Source of the DNA: an uncultured Chloroflexota bacterium | GTDB taxonomy: Bacteria > Chloroflexota > Anaerolineae > Anaerolineales > UBA4823 | Assembly: GCA_903871905.1 (NCBI GenBank) | Contig: CAIQIV010000758.1 | Coordinates: forward strand, 1-35,243 | Length of the DNA: 35,243 nt | Direction: 5' to 3' | Notes under the pieces: model-generated | The model's database searches: none | What the model saw: the letters and a program-made list of their open reading frames with translations, nothing else | Told to the model about the DNA's origin: nothing | Part shown: positions 1-7,102 of the stretch, piece by piece | Numbering within the stretch: position 1 is the first letter of the stretch | How the letters are laid out: each line of letters begins with the position of its first letter | Translations under genes and position numbers: made by a program

Positions 1-1668
1 GCCGATGTAGGTGACGTGCCCGCCGGCCCGGGCGGCAATGCTTTTGGTGACCGAGGCGTCCACCGAGGTGATGGAGACGATCTCATCCACCGGCAGGCGG
101 CGTTTCCAGGCCACAAACTTGGCGGCGTCCTGCGCCATCCCACCGCCCAGCCCCACCACCAGGTCCACCTGCGGCAGGCTGCGCTCCATGGCTTCCAGGC
201 TGTACCAATCCAGGTCGCGCATGAAGAGCACGTGCTCTGGCAGGCGGGTAAAGCGCTCCTTGACCAGCGGCCACAGCTCCTCCATGGTAATCAGCACGTA
301 CTCTTTTTCCGGGGGGGTGTACTTCTCCAGCAGGTCGCCGCCGTAGTAAAGGGTGGGGACCTTGAAGGGCAGCGCATCGGCAGCGGGCTGCCGGGCTGCG
401 GGGGTGAAGAGGGTAAACTGCGGCTGCTCCTCGCCCGGCCAGATGGTCTGCAGGATGCCGCGCGCCTGGTTGTAGCTCTTGACCAGCAGGTTAGACATCA
501 GAGCGCGCAGCGCTTTGTCCCGGTCTCCCTCGGCAATGGCCTCAGCCGCCTGCATCTCATAGGCGCAGTTCTGGGCGATCAGCGCCTGGACGAAGGGTGG
601 GAAGACCGGGGGCCGCGATCCATGGATCTCGCCGTTCACGATGGAAACCGGGAGCTCCACGATCGCTTCTGGCGGCAGCCAGGGGAAGGTGTCCCCATTG
701 TCCACACTGAGCACCATCTCCAGGGTTTTCTTCTCGGCGAAAGCCAGCAGCGCCGGGACCACGATCTTTTCATACCAGGCTGCCCCACGGCGGGCCAGCA
801 TGGTCAGCGGGTCTCCGGGCTTCCAGGCGCGGAAATCCTGCAGCATGCTCTCAGAAAGCTGCATCAATTGGTGGGCACGGATGGCGCGCCCTTCGGTCTC
901 CGCCAGGATGCGGTCCGGGTGGAAATAATACTTGTGATACAGGGAGGGAATCACCCCCAACGAGCGCACCAGCTCCGGGTCAACCCCCAGCCTGGGCAGC
1001 TCGTGAATGCGGCGCAGCGCCTCCGGCAGCAGGTCCTGCCCCTGGTAGTGGATTCCGGTTACCCAGCCGAAATGGTGCATCCCGCCCACTTCAAAGTCCA
1101 TCTCGGCGGCCCTGCGATTGAACAGCTTAGCCAGCATGTCCATCAGCGCCACCGGGGAATCGCAGGTGCCCACCACGTTGACTTTGGAGAAGCGGCGAAT
1201 GGCATACTGGATCACACTGCTGGGGTTGGTCAGGTTGAGCACCAGAGCCTGCGGGGCATACTGCTCGATCGCCTGGCACAGCTCCAGCACCAGCGGGATG
1301 CCGCGCCGCGAGTTGTTGAAACCGCCCGGGCCGACCGTCTCCTCGCCCGGGATGCCAAACTGACGAGGGAAGGTTTCATCTACGGCGCGCCCCTCCAGGC
1401 CGCCGGCGCGCACCTGGTTGAGGCAGAAATCCGCCCCTTGCAGCGCCTGCTCCAGATTGGTGGTGGTAAAGGTGCGCACATCCAGCCCCGGGGTGGCCTG
1501 GAGGATGGCATCCGAGACCTGTTTCACCAGGCCCAGGCGCTCTTCGTCGCGGCCGTGGAAGACCAGGTCGTAGGCAGCCTGCGCCCCCATGCGCCCCATC
1601 ACCTGGACCAGGATGGGGGTGCCCAGGGCGCTGCCGCCGAGAACGGTGACCCGGATGCGCCCGCTCAT
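1..1668 (-). CDS. GH4-family glycosidase fused to an iron-ADH/glycerol-1-phosphate dehydrogenase-like domain (partial, C-terminus off window)
   Basis: 556 codons are open from ATG 1668 to the window edge with no stop. Residues 1-425 are a GH4 glycosidase (NAD+ and divalent-metal dependent, redox mechanism with a 3-keto intermediate). Visible features are the N-terminal GGSALGTP nucleotide-binding loop, QVRAGGLEGRAVDE (85-98), ETVGPGGF (110-117), CDSP with Cys169/Asp170, MHHFGW with His199, and KYYFHP around Tyr247/248. The Cys-Asp pair and HFGW resemble the 6-phospho-alpha-glucosidase (GlvA) type more than the phospho-beta type. Residues about 430-556 start a second enzyme: KVPTLYYGGDLL, then GLGGGMAQDAAK (506-517), then SVDASVTK, as in glycerol-1-phosphate dehydrogenase and dehydroquinate-synthase-fold proteins. 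I checked bases 1-420 codon by codon for stops and found none, so the fusion is real unless the sequence is wrong. The ATG overlaps the upstream aminotransferase stop (ATGA), so translation is probably coupled. The substrate is unknown. Confidence 0.85.
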   Translation of the reverse strand, partial: MSGRIRVTVLGGSALGTPILVQVMGRMGAQAAYDLVFHGRDEERLGLVKQVSDAILQATPGLDVRTFTTTNLEQALQGADFCLNQVRAGGLEGRAVDETFPRQFGIPGEETVGPGGFNNSRRGIPLVLELCQAIEQYAPQALVLNLTNPSSVIQYAIRRFSKVNVVGTCDSPVALMDMLAKLFNRRAAEMDFEVGGMHHFGWVTGIHYQGQDLLPEALRRIHELPRLGVDPELVRSLGVIPSLYHKYYFHPDRILAETEGRAIRAHQLMQLSESMLQDFRAWKPGDPLTMLARRGAAWYEKIVVPALLAFAEKKTLEMVLSVDNGDTFPWLPPEAIVELPVSIVNGEIHGSRPPVFPPFVQALIAQNCAYEMQAAEAIAEGDRDKALRALMSNLLVKSYNQARGILQTIWPGEEQPQFTLFTPAARQPAADALPFKVPTLYYGGDLLEKYTPPEKEYVLITMEELWPLVKERFTRLPEHVLFMRDLDWYSLEAMERSLPQVDLVVGLGGGMAQDAAKFVAWKRRLPVDEIVSITSVDASVTKSIAARAGGHVTYIG

Positions 1669-2801
1669 GCAATCCCCCCGCCAGTACCAGCAAAGAAGTC
1701 ATGGATTGCGCTTGAGACAGATTCGATCTCAGCCTGGCTGATCTCCGGGAAGAGGGGCAGGTTGAGCAGCTCATTGGCGCAGCGGAAGGCAACGGGGACA
1801 TCCGCCGGGCTGTACTCCAGGTACTGGTAGCAGGGCTGCAGCGGCACCGGTGTGGCGTAGACCTTCTGGGTCTCGATGCCGCGCTGCGCCAGGAAGGTCA
1901 CCAGCGCGTCCCGCTGTGCGCAGCGGACAGTGTACATATAGTACACGTGGCGCCCCCACTCCGCCTCCTGAGGCGTCTCCAGCGGCAGGTCCGCCAGCAG
2001 GCGGGTATACAGGGCAGCCACCCGGCGGCGGTCCTCAATCCAACGCTCCAGGTGGCGCAGCTTAACCCGCAGTACGGCTGCCTGCACCGGGTCCAGGCGC
2101 TGCTGCTGTCCGACTACCAGGTGGGTGTGTTTGACCTCCTGCCCCATGTAGCGCAGCACGCGAATGCGCTGCGCCAGGTCGTCATCGTTGGTGACAATGC
2201 CGCCTCCGTCGCCATAGGCACCCAGCACCTTGGAGGGGTAAAAGCTGAAAGCCGCCGCATCGCCCAGGGCCCCGGTGCGCCGCCCGTGATAAGTGGCGCC
2301 ATGGGCATGCGAGGCGTCCTCCAGGACCAGCAGGTGATGGCGGCGGGCCAGTTCCATCAGCGGGTCCATATCCACCGGATGCCCATACATGTGCACCGGG
2401 ATGATTGCCCTGGTCCGCGGGGTGATCTTCGCCTCCACCAGGCTGATATCCATGTTGGTGTAACGCGGCTCGATGTCCACGAACACCGGCTTAGCACCGG
2501 TGTAATTGATGGCAAAAGAGGTGGCAACGTAGGTGTTGGCCTGGGTGATCACCTCGTCCCCAGGGCCGATCCCCATCGCCAGCAGCGACAGGTGCAGCGC
2601 CTCGGTGCCGTTGCTGATGCCGATGCAGTGCCTGGCGCCGCAGTAGGCGGCAAACTCTTTCTCAAAGGCCTCCAGGGCAGGCCCCAGGGTGTACTTGCCG
2701 CTGGGGAGCACGCTGTCGATGGCCGCGGCAATCTCCCATTTTATCTGCTGGTACTGGCGGGTAAGATCTTCGGCTGGAATTTGGATAATAGGTGCAGTCA
2801 T
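1665..2801 (-). CDS. DegT/DnrJ/EryC1/StrS-family PLP aminotransferase (sugar aminotransferase type)
   Basis: 378 residues, the usual length for this fold-type I family, which transfers an amino group to a keto-sugar or keto-cyclitol. PLP landmarks are SNGTEALH (63-70), the aspartate in LEDASHAHGA (160-169) that contacts the pyridine nitrogen, and the Schiff-base Lys191 in FSFYPSKVLGAYGDGG. The FSFYPSK form is typical of the nucleotide- or keto-sugar aminotransferases. I chose ATG 2801 because it starts the conserved IPAEDLTRQY segment. Longer in-frame starts would run into the GntR gene. It lies 28 nt after the GntR stop and overlaps the GH4-fusion start by 4 nt, so the three genes form one operon. 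No sugar substrate can be read from the sequence. Confidence 0.92.
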   Translation of the reverse strand: MTAPIIQIPAEDLTRQYQQIKWEIAAAIDSVLPSGKYTLGPALEAFEKEFAAYCGARHCIGISNGTEALHLSLLAMGIGPGDEVITQANTYVATSFAINYTGAKPVFVDIEPRYTNMDISLVEAKITPRTRAIIPVHMYGHPVDMDPLMELARRHHLLVLEDASHAHGATYHGRRTGALGDAAAFSFYPSKVLGAYGDGGGIVTNDDDLAQRIRVLRYMGQEVKHTHLVVGQQQRLDPVQAAVLRVKLRHLERWIEDRRRVAALYTRLLADLPLETPQEAEWGRHVYYMYTVRCAQRDALVTFLAQRGIETQKVYATPVPLQPCYQYLEYSPADVPVAFRCANELLNLPLFPEISQAEIESVSSAIHDFFAGTGGGIA

Positions 2802-2829
2802 AGGTTCTTTCTCGAATGGATTCAAGGGC

Positions 2830-3564
2830 TCAATGCCGGAAACGGCTGACATGAAAGGTGATGTAGTCGCTGCGGTGATAATCCTTGGAATAGATGATGG
2901 CAGCGCCATCCTGGTCATAATTCACCTGCTCCAACAGGATCCAGGGAATGGATTTTACACCGATTGCCAGGCGGTTAATAAAACCGTCCGCCATCACGGC
3001 GCGAATAGTGGCCCGGGAGTGGATCAGGGAAATACCGCATTCTTCCTGCAGGTATTCGACCAGCGAACCTTCAAAGATCTGGGGGTCGATAGCCTCCGGG
3101 ATGCGGCTGCGCGGCAGGATATCGATGGAACAGATCACCGCGACATTTTCGGCAAAACGAATGCGTTCCAGGCACAGCACCCTGGCGCCAGGCTCCAGGT
3201 TCAGGCTGGCAGCCACCTGGGGATCGGCAGGGACTGTGCTGACCGAAACCACTCGGGTGGTGACGTGAATACCGTAATCCGCAAGCATTTCGGTGCCGCT
3301 CTGCAGCCGGGTGATATCAAACTTGTAATCACTGGGGGTACCCACCAGGAAGCGCCCGGTTCCATGACGGGTGCGCAGGATGCCTTCTTCTTCCAGCAGG
3401 TGCAGGCCTTCACGCAGAGTGGAGCGCGAGACAACCAGCAGGTCCATCAGCTCATTTTCAGTGGGGATCTTGTCACCAGGCTTGTAATCTTCCTGGGATA
3501 GGTAATCGAGGATTTCAGTCCGGATTTGGTAGCGGAGCGGTTCAGCACGTCGTCGAATAACCAT
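2830..3564 (-). CDS. GntR-family (HutC subfamily, UTRA domain) transcriptional regulator, left operon
   Basis: 244 residues. The N-terminal winged helix-turn-helix covers about residues 8-75 (KPGDKIPTENELMDLL, VSRSTLREGLHLLEEEG, RTRHGTGRFL). A UTRA ligand-binding domain follows (about 95-240), ending in KDYHRSDYITFHVSRFRH. UTRA regulators usually bind a phosphorylated sugar or amino sugar and act as repressors. The protein is clearly paralogous to the regulator at 6355-7083: both share PWILLEQV.YDQD and KDYHR.DYI.FHV.RFR near the C-terminus. It is the first gene of the minus-strand operon. ATG 3564 is preceded by GGAGG with a spacing of 4, and a near-consensus promoter lies upstream. Confidence 0.93.
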   Translation of the reverse strand: MVIRRRAEPLRYQIRTEILDYLSQEDYKPGDKIPTENELMDLLVVSRSTLREGLHLLEEEGILRTRHGTGRFLVGTPSDYKFDITRLQSGTEMLADYGIHVTTRVVSVSTVPADPQVAASLNLEPGARVLCLERIRFAENVAVICSIDILPRSRIPEAIDPQIFEGSLVEYLQEECGISLIHSRATIRAVMADGFINRLAIGVKSIPWILLEQVNYDQDGAAIIYSKDYHRSDYITFHVSRFRH

Positions 3565-3631
3565 CGATCCTCCACAAGCAGCGGCAAACAGTTGTAGGAC
3601 GTCGGTTGTCTGATGACCAATAACTTTTTAG

Positions 3632-3661
3632 ATTATAACAAATCTCCGGGGCAGATGTCAA
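3632..3661 (-). promoter_or_regulatory. Sigma70-type promoter of the left GntR operon
   Basis: On the minus strand, TTGACA (3661-3656) and TATAAT (3637-3632) are both perfect hexamers, separated by 18 bp. Transcription should start near 3625, giving about a 60-nt leader before ATG 3564. The leader contains GTCATCAGAC (3617-3608), which shares CATCAGA with the palindrome at 6307-6350. Confidence 0.75.
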
Positions 3662-3673
3662 TAAGCAATTAAT

Positions 3674-3710
3674 AAAAACCGCCGCAAACCTTGCACAGCG
3701 TCTGCGGCGG
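3674..3710 (-). terminator. Intrinsic terminator of the beta-helix/Calx-beta gene
   Basis: An 8-bp perfect stem, CCGCCGCA (3679-3686) with TGCGGCGG (3703-3710), is followed on the minus strand by TTTTTATT. It lies about 40 nt beyond the stop of the 3750-6137 gene and immediately ahead of the left GntR promoter, so it insulates that operon. Confidence 0.8.
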
Positions 3711-3749
3711 CTTCTTCAGGTCTTGCGATGTACCACCTGGGTTATTTAT

Positions 3750-6137
3750 TCATTTCTTGATATACGGCAAGAACACCTTGGGCTGGTCATCATTCAGGAT
3801 GTAACCGGTGGCTCCCCCACCCAGGATACTGACCGGGCTGGCGTTGGTGATCTGCACCCCAAAATTTTCATCCTGCTCGAACACATTATCCCCAAAGATG
3901 GGCACCTGGAAAGTCTGCGCTACCTGCCCAGGGGTAAAGAGCAGCGAACCGCTCACCGGGGTGAAATCGACGTCCGGCGTGGCAAAGGTCCCGCCCACCC
4001 CCGAGTAGGCTGAATAGTCCACGCTGACCGCAAAGGCTGCCGCCCGGGTGAGGGTTACGGTGAAAACCGCAAAGGTGGTTCCTGTGTTCCCCTCTACCAC
4101 GGAGGCCCCCGATTCCAACGAGACCTGGGAAATATCATCATCGGTGATCGTACCCACCCCCGCTCCATCCACCAGGTTAGCGTTGACCGGCGCACTCAGG
4201 CTGACCTGGAAGGTCTCTCCTGCCCCCTCGTCCACCAGGTCAGGGAAAATATCCACACTGAGGGTCTTGGAGATCTCCCCAGGAGCAAAGACCAGCGTGC
4301 CGGCGGCTGCGCCAAAATCACTGTTAACGGTGGCTGAGCCATCCTGCGTGGTGTAAGTCACGCTCACCGGCTGGGAGGCAGCCGGTGAGAGACTGACCAC
4401 GAAGTGAGCCTGGGTTATCCCGCTGTTTCCCTCGTTGAGCGTGACATCTCCGATGGACAATGCAGACAGCCCATCATCATCCACGATCGTCCCTTCCCCC
4501 TGGCCATCCAACACATCGGCGTTGACCGGGCTGGAGAGGATGACAAAATAGTTCTCATCCGCCTCATCCTGAGTGTCCCCTACTACAGGAACACCGATGG
4601 ATACCAGGGTGTCACCAGGATTGAAGGTCAGTGTGCCATATTGGGTCAGGTAATCGCTGCCCGCAGCGGCGCTGCCCTGGGTGGTGGTAAATTCCACGGT
4701 GACCACCTGGCTGCTGGCAGGGGTGAGTGTAATGTCAAACGCAACCACCGTTGTACCGCTGTTCCCCTCCATTACACTGGCGTCGCTCACCGAAAGCTGG
4801 CTGCGCACTTCAACCGAGCCTATATCGCAGACCGCACCGCCGGCGCCATCTCCATCCACTGGACGGGGAGAGCCGCGCTGGTCAACCAGGGGGCAACCGC
4901 TGTTATCGCCACCGTCAATAGCCGCGCTGCCAGGCAGCAGGGCAAAGGTAAGGGTTGGGCCACCGTAATCGCCCAACGGCGCCAGCAGGGGCTCGCTGGA
5001 CTGCAGGTCACCAACCTGGGTAAAGCTGCAGAATGCATCGCTGGAGAGATTGTGACCCAGCGAGCTCCAGGTCGGCCCGGACAGGCACTGGCGCCCGTCA
5101 TTGTTCGCCACAATGGAATTCTTGATGGAAAGCACAGCACTATCAAGAATAACCACGCCTCCATATCGCGTCCCCGCTCCCACGACTTTATTCCCGGAAA
5201 TGGTGCTGTTCAGGATAAACACCCGCGCCAGGCTGCTGCTGGCTGCCATTGCGCTGTAATTCGGAGCGGTATTGCCGCTGAACGTCGAGTTGGTCACTGT
5301 CAGGGCGCCATGTTCCACCAACACCCCGGCCGCATAGCCGTCTGCCAGGTTCTCCAGCAAGGTGGAAGATTGGATCTCCACCTTACCCCCCGTGACCTGG
5401 AGCCCACCTCCCGTGAAATCAGCCTTGTTGCCCTGCAGGGTCGCATCCTGCAGTACTACCTGCCCGGTGCTGTATAAACCGGCGCCGCTGAAAGCCTGGT
5501 TGCCCTGCAGGGTGGAGTGGGTGAGTGTCATGACGCTGCTGATCCACCCCATCAACCCGCCGCCGCCGCTGGCGGTGTTGCTGAGCACCACGCTGTTTTC
5601 CAGGGTCAGCTGGCCGTTGTTAAAAATCCCGCCGCCGTACTGCTCAGTGGTGTTGCTGAACACTTTGACCGACTGCAGCTTCAAGCGGCCATAATTGATA
5701 ATCCCACCTCCGTACTGGTTCCCAGATACGCTGCCGTGACGGATGGTCAGGTCTGAGATGGTCAGGGTCTGCACGCTGGAACTCTGTAAGACACGATAGC
5801 TGTGCGCCCCATCCAGGAAGGTCTGGTCCATCCCGGCTCCGATGATGGTCAGGGATTTACCGATATCCAGGGCTTCCGCATAGCTGCCGGCAGCTACCTG
5901 GATGGTGTCACCATCGGCAGCTTTAATCACCGCCCCACCCACCGTCAGGCAGGCATTTAACGGTGAGAGGCAGGAGTTCGTATCCAATCCACTGGTAGAA
6001 ACGTACCAGGTCGCGGCAGAATTGGCAAAGCCGGCAGCCCGAGACGACTGGGTCAGGATGATAAAAAACAGGATCAGCAGGACGGCAGGGCTTAACAGGG
6101 AGAACAGAATACTCGGAAAGGGAGATGGTCTTTTCAT
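3750..6137 (-). CDS. Exported right-handed beta-helix protein with three Calx-beta domains
   Basis: 795 residues. Residues 1-36 form an export signal or anchor with a long hydrophobic core (about 10-30). Residues 43-440 are a right-handed parallel beta-helix with repeated GGGI.N.G.L.L..S and NSI/STL turns. It ends in the DQRGSPRP...CDIGSVEV segment common to bacterial surface proteins of the choice-of-anchor Q type. Three Calx-beta domains follow (about 447-556, 557-668, 669-785), each with VxEGNSGxT near its start and DDD at its end; such domains bind calcium and serve as adhesion modules. The protein ends with PKVFLPYIKK. GGAGG lies 6 nt before ATG 6137. No catalytic residues are recognisable, so an extracellular carbohydrate-binding or adhesive role is inferred. 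It lies between the two sugar operons but has its own promoter and terminator. Confidence 0.88.
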   Translation of the reverse strand: MKRPSPFPSILFSLLSPAVLLILFFIILTQSSRAAGFANSAATWYVSTSGLDTNSCLSPLNACLTVGGAVIKAADGDTIQVAAGSYAEALDIGKSLTIIGAGMDQTFLDGAHSYRVLQSSSVQTLTISDLTIRHGSVSGNQYGGGIINYGRLKLQSVKVFSNTTEQYGGGIFNNGQLTLENSVVLSNTASGGGGLMGWISSVMTLTHSTLQGNQAFSGAGLYSTGQVVLQDATLQGNKADFTGGGLQVTGGKVEIQSSTLLENLADGYAAGVLVEHGALTVTNSTFSGNTAPNYSAMAASSSLARVFILNSTISGNKVVGAGTRYGGVVILDSAVLSIKNSIVANNDGRQCLSGPTWSSLGHNLSSDAFCSFTQVGDLQSSEPLLAPLGDYGGPTLTFALLPGSAAIDGGDNSGCPLVDQRGSPRPVDGDGAGGAVCDIGSVEVRSQLSVSDASVMEGNSGTTVVAFDITLTPASSQVVTVEFTTTQGSAAAGSDYLTQYGTLTFNPGDTLVSIGVPVVGDTQDEADENYFVILSSPVNADVLDGQGEGTIVDDDGLSALSIGDVTLNEGNSGITQAHFVVSLSPAASQPVSVTYTTQDGSATVNSDFGAAAGTLVFAPGEISKTLSVDIFPDLVDEGAGETFQVSLSAPVNANLVDGAGVGTITDDDISQVSLESGASVVEGNTGTTFAVFTVTLTRAAAFAVSVDYSAYSGVGGTFATPDVDFTPVSGSLLFTPGQVAQTFQVPIFGDNVFEQDENFGVQITNASPVSILGGGATGYILNDDQPKVFLPYIKK

Positions 6138-6237
6138 AGAATTCCTCCAATAGGCTACAAGGAGAGGCAGCAGCTCTTGTTGGCTCAGGCCAGGTCCGGA
6201 TATATTATACCTATATTATCTTATAGGTTATATTTAT

Positions 6238-6266
6238 ATTCTATCGAATTTTGTATCGATTGACAA
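6238..6266 (-). promoter_or_regulatory. Probable promoter of the beta-helix/Calx-beta gene
   Basis: On the minus strand TTGTCA (6266-6261) and TAGAAT (6243-6238) are 17 bp apart. The leader of about 95 nt runs through a very AT-rich stretch with a small inverted repeat (CCTATA/TATAGG arms, 6210-6227). This promoter is back to back with that of the right GntR operon (6287-6315). Confidence 0.5.
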
Positions 6267-6286
6267 GGGAAATTGGAAATTTGCCA

Positions 6287-6315
6287 TTGACCGGGAGAGG
6301 ATCTTGGGATATACT
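6287..6315 (+). promoter_or_regulatory. Sigma70-type promoter of the right GntR operon
   Basis: TTGACC (6287-6292) and TATACT (6310-6315) are separated by exactly 17 bp. The predicted start near 6322 lies inside the large palindrome at 6307-6350, which covers the -10 hexamer and the start point. Confidence 0.75.
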
Positions 6316-6350
6316 TTAGACATCAGATATCTGATGTCTAAAGAGTATCC
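6307..6350. promoter_or_regulatory. Large palindromic operator, probably for a GntR/UTRA regulator
   Basis: Bases 6314-6343 are a perfect 30-bp palindrome with half-site CTTTAGACATCAGAT. After two mismatched pairs, five more pairs (GGATA/TATCC) extend the symmetry to 6307-6350. It covers the -10 box and start site of the promoter at 6287-6315 and ends just before the regulator's start codon, the classic place for autorepression. GntR/UTRA proteins bind dimeric palindromes. Which of the two paralogues binds is an inference. Confidence 0.8.
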
Positions 6351-6354
6351 ATCC

Positions 6355-7083
6355 ATGCCCTCTTCCCGCCAATCCCGTCCCCGCCGCTATGAAATCCGCC
6401 AGGCCATCCTGGATTTTATCGCCCAGCAGGGCTACAAGCCCGGCGACCAGCTGCCCTCCGAACAGGAACTGGGCGAAATCCTGGGCGTCAGCCGCTTCAG
6501 CATGCGCGAGGCGATCCACCTGCTGGAGGAGGAGCGCATCATCAACACCCGCCACGGCACCGGGCGTTTCCTGGCTGCCGCCCCCGGCAGCTTTGACATC
6601 GACCTGACCACGCTGCAAAGCGTGACCGAAATGCTGGCAGGTTACCAGATCGGCGGGGAGAACGCGCTGCTGCGCGTCGAGCGCCGCCGCGCCGACGAGA
6701 CCATCGCGGGCAGCCTGCGCCTGCAGCCCGGCGAAGCGGTTGTGACCATCAGCCGCCTGCGCTATGCCGGAAAAATCCCCATCATCTACTCGCAGGATAT
6801 CCTGCCGGAAAAGCTGCTGCCAGCCGGCTGGAAAGACGAGGACTTCACCGGCTCGCTGTTCGATTACCTGCAGGGCTGCGGCATCGTGCTGGATAACTCC
6901 CAGGCGGTGATCCGCACCGCCATCCTGGGTGAGGAGGAAATCCCTTTCACCCATGACCCCACCACGCCGTGGATCCTGCTGGAGCAGGTGATCTACGACC
7001 AGGATAACAAGCCGGTCATCCTGTGCAAGGATTACCACCGCGGCGACTATATCTCTTTCCATGTGCGCCGCTTCCGGCGCTGA
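6355..7083 (+). CDS. GntR-family (HutC subfamily, UTRA domain) transcriptional regulator, right operon
   Basis: 242 residues from ATG 6355. The winged helix-turn-helix has KPGDQLPSEQELGEILGVSR, MREAIHLLEEE and NTRHGTGRFL (about residues 20-80). A UTRA effector domain fills the rest and ends KDYHRGDYISFHVRRFRR. It is a paralogue of the left-operon regulator (2830-3564). I prefer ATG 6355, preceded by AAAGAG at 9 nt, because the upstream in-frame candidates (TTG 6304, ATG 6334) lie upstream of or within the operator palindrome and predicted start site. The FGGY kinase gene starts 19 nt after its stop. It probably represses its own operon in response to a sugar phosphate or amino sugar. Confidence 0.92.
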   Translation: MPSSRQSRPRRYEIRQAILDFIAQQGYKPGDQLPSEQELGEILGVSRFSMREAIHLLEEERIINTRHGTGRFLAAAPGSFDIDLTTLQSVTEMLAGYQIGGENALLRVERRRADETIAGSLRLQPGEAVVTISRLRYAGKIPIIYSQDILPEKLLPAGWKDEDFTGSLFDYLQGCGIVLDNSQAVIRTAILGEEEIPFTHDPTTPWILLEQVIYDQDNKPVILCKDYHRGDYISFHVRRFRR

Positions 7084-7102
7084 GACTATCCAGGGACACC
7101 GG

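Noticed and set aside
16-1830. 604-codon open frame on the plus strand
   Set aside because: It lies on the same codon boundaries antisense to the GH4 fusion gene. The product is low-complexity with no recognisable motif, and the minus strand shows complete family motifs.
4404-5477. 357-codon plus-strand frame
   Set aside because: It is antisense to the beta-helix/Calx-beta gene, without motifs or a Shine-Dalgarno.
3750-6137. Possible DNA tandem repeats in the beta-helix and Calx-beta gene
   Set aside because: The repeats are at the protein level (helix turns and three domains); the DNA copies are strongly diverged.
6304-6354. Earlier TTG/ATG starts of the right GntR regulator
   Set aside because: They lie upstream of or within the operator palindrome and the predicted transcription start, so most of that sequence would not be on the mRNA.
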